From NCBI RefSeq assembly GCF_021554725.1, contig NZ_JAIZDP010000001.1:1054001-1118000 (forward strand): a DNA stretch of 64,000 bases. The letters are read 5' to 3'. Made by a program: the position numbers and the translations under genes. Positions 63,726 through 64,000 of the stretch are shown here, piece by piece. The notes below the pieces were generated by a model, which was not told where the DNA came from, did no database searches, and worked only from the letters and a program-made list of their open reading frames with translations. The stretch's first letter is position 1, and each line of letters opens with the position of its first letter. Source of the stretch: Sinomonas notoginsengisoli (GTDB taxonomy: Bacteria; Actinomycetota; Actinomycetes; Actinomycetales; Micrococcaceae).

Positions 63726-63875
63726 CCGCACACTGGGCCTCGGGTCAAGTACCACTTCGGGCCCCACGTCCCCGCGGGCCTTCTGGTCGACCTCCTTGTC
63801 GACGTCGTTGTCCACGTCCTCGTCGACCTCCTTGTCGACGTCACGGCACCCGGTGCCCGGCTCAGTCGGCAACAC
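63723..63875 (-). CDS. Possible 50-residue acidic repeat peptide
   Basis: GTG 63875 to TAG 63723. The peptide contains DVDKEVDEDVDN repeated with a 36-base DNA period (identical 21-base blocks at 63786-63806 and 63822-63842), then RGDVGPEVVLDPRPSVR. It has no recognisable domain and no strong ribosome-binding site, and its stop codon lies in the rpoB -35 box. It may be non-coding repeat DNA instead. Confidence 0.25.
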   Translation of the reverse strand: MLPTEPGTGCRDVDKEVDEDVDNDVDKEVDQKARGDVGPEVVLDPRPSVR

Positions 63876-63961
63876 TGTACACCCGCGGCCCCAGAGCCAT
63901 TCGGCCGGGTGGGTTGTAGCCTGTTGGACAGGAGTATGGCAGGAGCACGAAGGAGAGCACT

Positions 63962-64000
63962 GTGAGCAACAACGACGTTGTCATCCTGTCCGCCGCGCGG
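63962..64000 (+). CDS. Thiolase (acetyl-CoA acetyltransferase family), 5' end only
   Basis: 13 codons from GTG 63962: VSNNDVVILSAAR, matching the first beta-strand of thiolases (DVVIxxAxRTP). A GAAGGAGA ribosome-binding site is seven bases upstream. The gene runs off the window, so neither the catalytic Cys nor the specificity can be judged. Confidence 0.65.
   Translation, partial: MSNNDVVILSAAR

Larger units (their letters stand above)
63523..63961. other. rpoB upstream region
   Basis: 439 bases between rpoB and the divergent thiolase gene. They hold a ~170-base rpoB leader, the promoter (63697-63725), an acidic-repeat small frame (63723-63875), and the thiolase ribosome-binding site (GAAGGAGAGCACT before GTG 63962). 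Confidence 0.5.

Overview
The window is high-GC DNA from an actinobacterium. The gene order, the GTG/TTG starts and the Ala/Glu-rich tails on several ribosomal proteins fit Micrococcaceae (Arthrobacter/Sinomonas-like); that placement is inference, since no rRNA or marker comparison was possible. The backbone is the ribosomal/RNA-polymerase superregion, almost all on the minus strand. Read right to left (direction of transcription) it runs rpoB-rpoC, rpsL-rpsG-fusA-tuf, rpsJ-rplCDWB-rpsS-rplV-rpsC-rplP-rpmC-rpsQ, rplN-rplX-rplE-rpsH-rplF-rplR-rpsE-rpmD-rplO, secY-adk-map, infA-rpmJ-rpsM-rpsK-rpoA-rplQ-truA, rplM-rpsI, glmM. rpsN (S14) and rpsD (S4), found in these clusters in many bacteria, are absent here.

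Accessory blocks sit at the joints of this backbone. (1) Between glmM and rpsI: a PPK2 kinase, a secreted ~790-residue coiled-coil protein, a decayed GT2-GtrA glycosyltransferase and an intact GT39-like membrane glycosyltransferase. (2) Between rplM and truA, on the plus strand: a complete-looking Flp/Tad pilus operon (two pilins, TadE, TadG-like, CpaB, CpaE/TadZ, CpaF/TadA, TadB, TadC) without a prepilin peptidase. (3) Between infA and map: a NYN-LOTUS protein, an AbiEi/DUF559 protein, a P1-family peptidase, an Ugp-like sugar/glycerophosphodiester ABC importer lacking its ATPase, and a quinone-oxidoreductase-like enzyme. (4) Between rpsQ and rplN: a frameshifted AbiEi-like gene. (5) Between rpsJ and tuf: a GH1 beta-glucosidase, a 41-residue membrane protein, and a ~1420-residue polytopic membrane protein. 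A methyltransferase lies at the left edge and the first 13 codons of a thiolase at the right edge.

The most unusual signal is that the two AbiEi/nuclease-fold genes (23.6-24.5 kb and 38.1-39.2 kb) are each bracketed by a pair of imperfect palindromic repeats. The two repeat families are unrelated to each other, but each pair is well matched and each unit spans about 1.2 kb. This looks like an uncharacterised class of hairpin-bounded single-gene mobile or selfish unit. A second recurrent signal is a family of intergenic hairpins built around the same 11-base arm (GCACGACGGCG or close variants), found at eight intergenic sites and probably acting as terminators.
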